DNA of 64,000 nucleotides from Cyclina sinensis. Its lineage: Eukaryota; Mollusca; Bivalvia; Venerida; Veneridae. The stretch is from contig JAAONU010000014.1 in NCBI GenBank assembly GCA_012932295.1, positions 34,379,977-34,443,976 on the forward strand, read 5' to 3'. Made by a program: the position numbers and the translations under genes. Shown here piece by piece: positions 62,664 through 64,000 of the stretch. Every line of letters starts with the position of its first letter. The stretch's first letter is position 1. Under the pieces are notes generated by a model. It was given only the letters and a program-made list of their open reading frames with translations. It had not been told where the DNA came from and did not search any database.

Positions 62664-63423
62664 GTATTACGACGAGTGTTCAGCGAAACCGATCGGTACG
62701 GTATTCTTGGAACGCAGACTGTGAAACGTGCTTATCCATTCAAAATCCAATTGTTGATAAAACTGCATTATTAGACTTACTGGCGTGTGCCTTTTATCTT
62801 GTGATAGTACAAAAATCATCATGTAAACGTAAAGGCTTATATATTGTTGATACTGTGGACTGTTGGATAATTACTGTCAACCTGAATATGCCTAAGACCC
62901 CATGTAAATTAATAATTCCGAAGGTCATCTTAATGCCGCGTTAGACTGGAGAACAGGTACGATTTTATGTTCAGTATGTGTTTCAGCAGAAAAATCATCA
63001 GTTAAGTTTGATGTAGCATCAGTTGCTCATGGTGAGCTTGTTGTCGGTCGGTCGTTGTGCGTAGAGATCATATTAGTAGAAGTGTTTATGGACTTTTTTC
63101 AACATTCAATTAATTTGTCAGTTTAAGGAATAAACTATCTAATGTCAAAATATAGAAATATGTTACACTTTTACCAAGAGATTCATTAGATGACAAATTA
63201 TAACATCAAACGTATCCGGACTTAATATGTCTATCAACAGATGGAAACATTTCAAAATATCTGTATTTCTAAGTCTATCGATTAACTACAACAATAAATT
63301 GCGCACATTTTCAGTAATGAAAATATAATGCCTGCTGACAATAAAACTCAAAAAGTATACAAAAAGTGGAAGCAAATAAAATGTGATTACAAATATGATA
63401 CTCATATACCCAACCTGCTTTAT

Positions 63424-63975
63424 GATAAGGGAAAGAAAGCAAAGCGACTCTCGAAAAATGGAAATCGGACTTCAAACAGGCTTCAATTCATTTAAATCTA
63501 CTTTTGTCCTTAACATCTAAAATATAAGAGATATACAACAATGTTTTAAAATAGATCACTGAAATCGTTGATACCCGATTATATTTATTTAACAGGATTA
63601 AATGCATTTTAACATTCGAAATTAAGAAGATGTTTTAAACCAAAAACAAGCTAAAAACGTCTAAAACGTTCAGATTATTTTTTTGTCGTATAAGAATTGA
63701 CTAAAATACCTCAATCACGATTGTTTAAATAATGCATTATCTGCTAGACCCCCTTAACCTCTGTTTTCAAATGTGTTTCATAAAATTGTGCCAGTAAGGT
63801 CTTTTTACTATTCTAGTATAGAACAAGCTTTGTTTCTTTTTTATTTTTCATGTAAATTTGACATGACTTTTTTGGCCGACAACTCATTATGGCTTGATGT
63901 CTACTCAGTATATTCGTTCTCCGTTCTCCTTTCACTAAAGAAACATGACGTTTGATTACATTTTTGGGTTCACAA
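63424..63975 (+). repeat. Segmental duplication block, partner of 33525-34720
   Basis: It continues the alignment of the right-hand flank to the window edge, about 0.6 kb shorter than its partner. No coding frame is shared. Confidence 0.65.
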
Positions 63976-64000
63976 AGCTTCTTTGACGTAGCTAGAAGAT

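Noticed and set aside
62657..62944. 95-residue open frame starting at the predicted first exon of the third copy
   Set aside because: The matching region at 33077 has a stop in the same frame after about 40 codons and the sequences diverge, so the frame beyond the donor is probably intron.

Overview
The window reads as nuclear DNA from an AT-rich, repeat-rich invertebrate, most likely a bivalve or other mollusc. Genes are split by introns. The non-coding DNA is dense in tRNA-headed SINEs, Tc1/mariner relics, a Helitron-like (Helentron-type) relic, fold-back elements and 135-200 bp tandem repeats rich in nuclear-receptor-like half sites and CGGA/CCGT runs. No prokaryotic genes, CRISPR arrays or rRNA genes were seen. 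The organism call is an inference from this repeat style and from protein similarity.

The main gene is a SAMHD1-like HD-domain dNTP triphosphohydrolase gene on the + strand. Fourteen exons (39920-49340) join with consistent phase. A short predicted first exon at 33077-33083 completes a 673-residue protein. It has no N-terminal SAM domain. Allosteric-site residues and most metal ligands are kept, but two active-site positions differ from human SAMHD1: the signature reads HDLGQG where human has HDLGHG, and a Glu replaces the Asp that follows PFSHxF. Two low-complexity insertions sit in the catalytic core.

The gene belongs to a tandem segmental duplication. Two exons at 22399-22503 and 23540-23677 are clear paralogues of the antepenultimate and penultimate exons of the main gene, but no HD-domain exons are visible upstream of them, so they look like an orphan 3' end. 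The DNA downstream of the orphan (about 29.5-34.7 kb) resembles the DNA downstream of the main gene (about 56.3-64.0 kb). The resemblance includes the block holding the predicted first exon, which recurs at 62565-62663. A third copy is therefore predicted just beyond the right edge.

Layout: 1-0.5 kb LINE 3' end; 0.5-2.1 kb inverted pair of tandem arrays; 5.3-6.8 kb decayed helicase-endonuclease element; 6.8-7.4 kb tandem repeats; 8.4-9.8 kb TIR element with nested SINE, then a second SINE; 10.0-11.3 kb weak minus-strand exon candidates; 12.3 kb MITE; 14.5-15.3 kb fold-back element with target-site duplication; 16.9-18.0 kb 42-bp minisatellite; 19.0-21.1 kb two Tc1 relics; 22.4-23.7 kb orphan SAMHD1-like exons; 23.7-39.9 kb duplicated flank with SINEs; 33.1-49.3 kb SAMHD1-like gene with a Tc1-type element in its eleventh-to-twelfth coding exon intron (45.9-46.9 kb); 49.3-64 kb second copy of the flank, invaded by satellite-like arrays at 55.2-55.7 and 57.0-59.1 kb.
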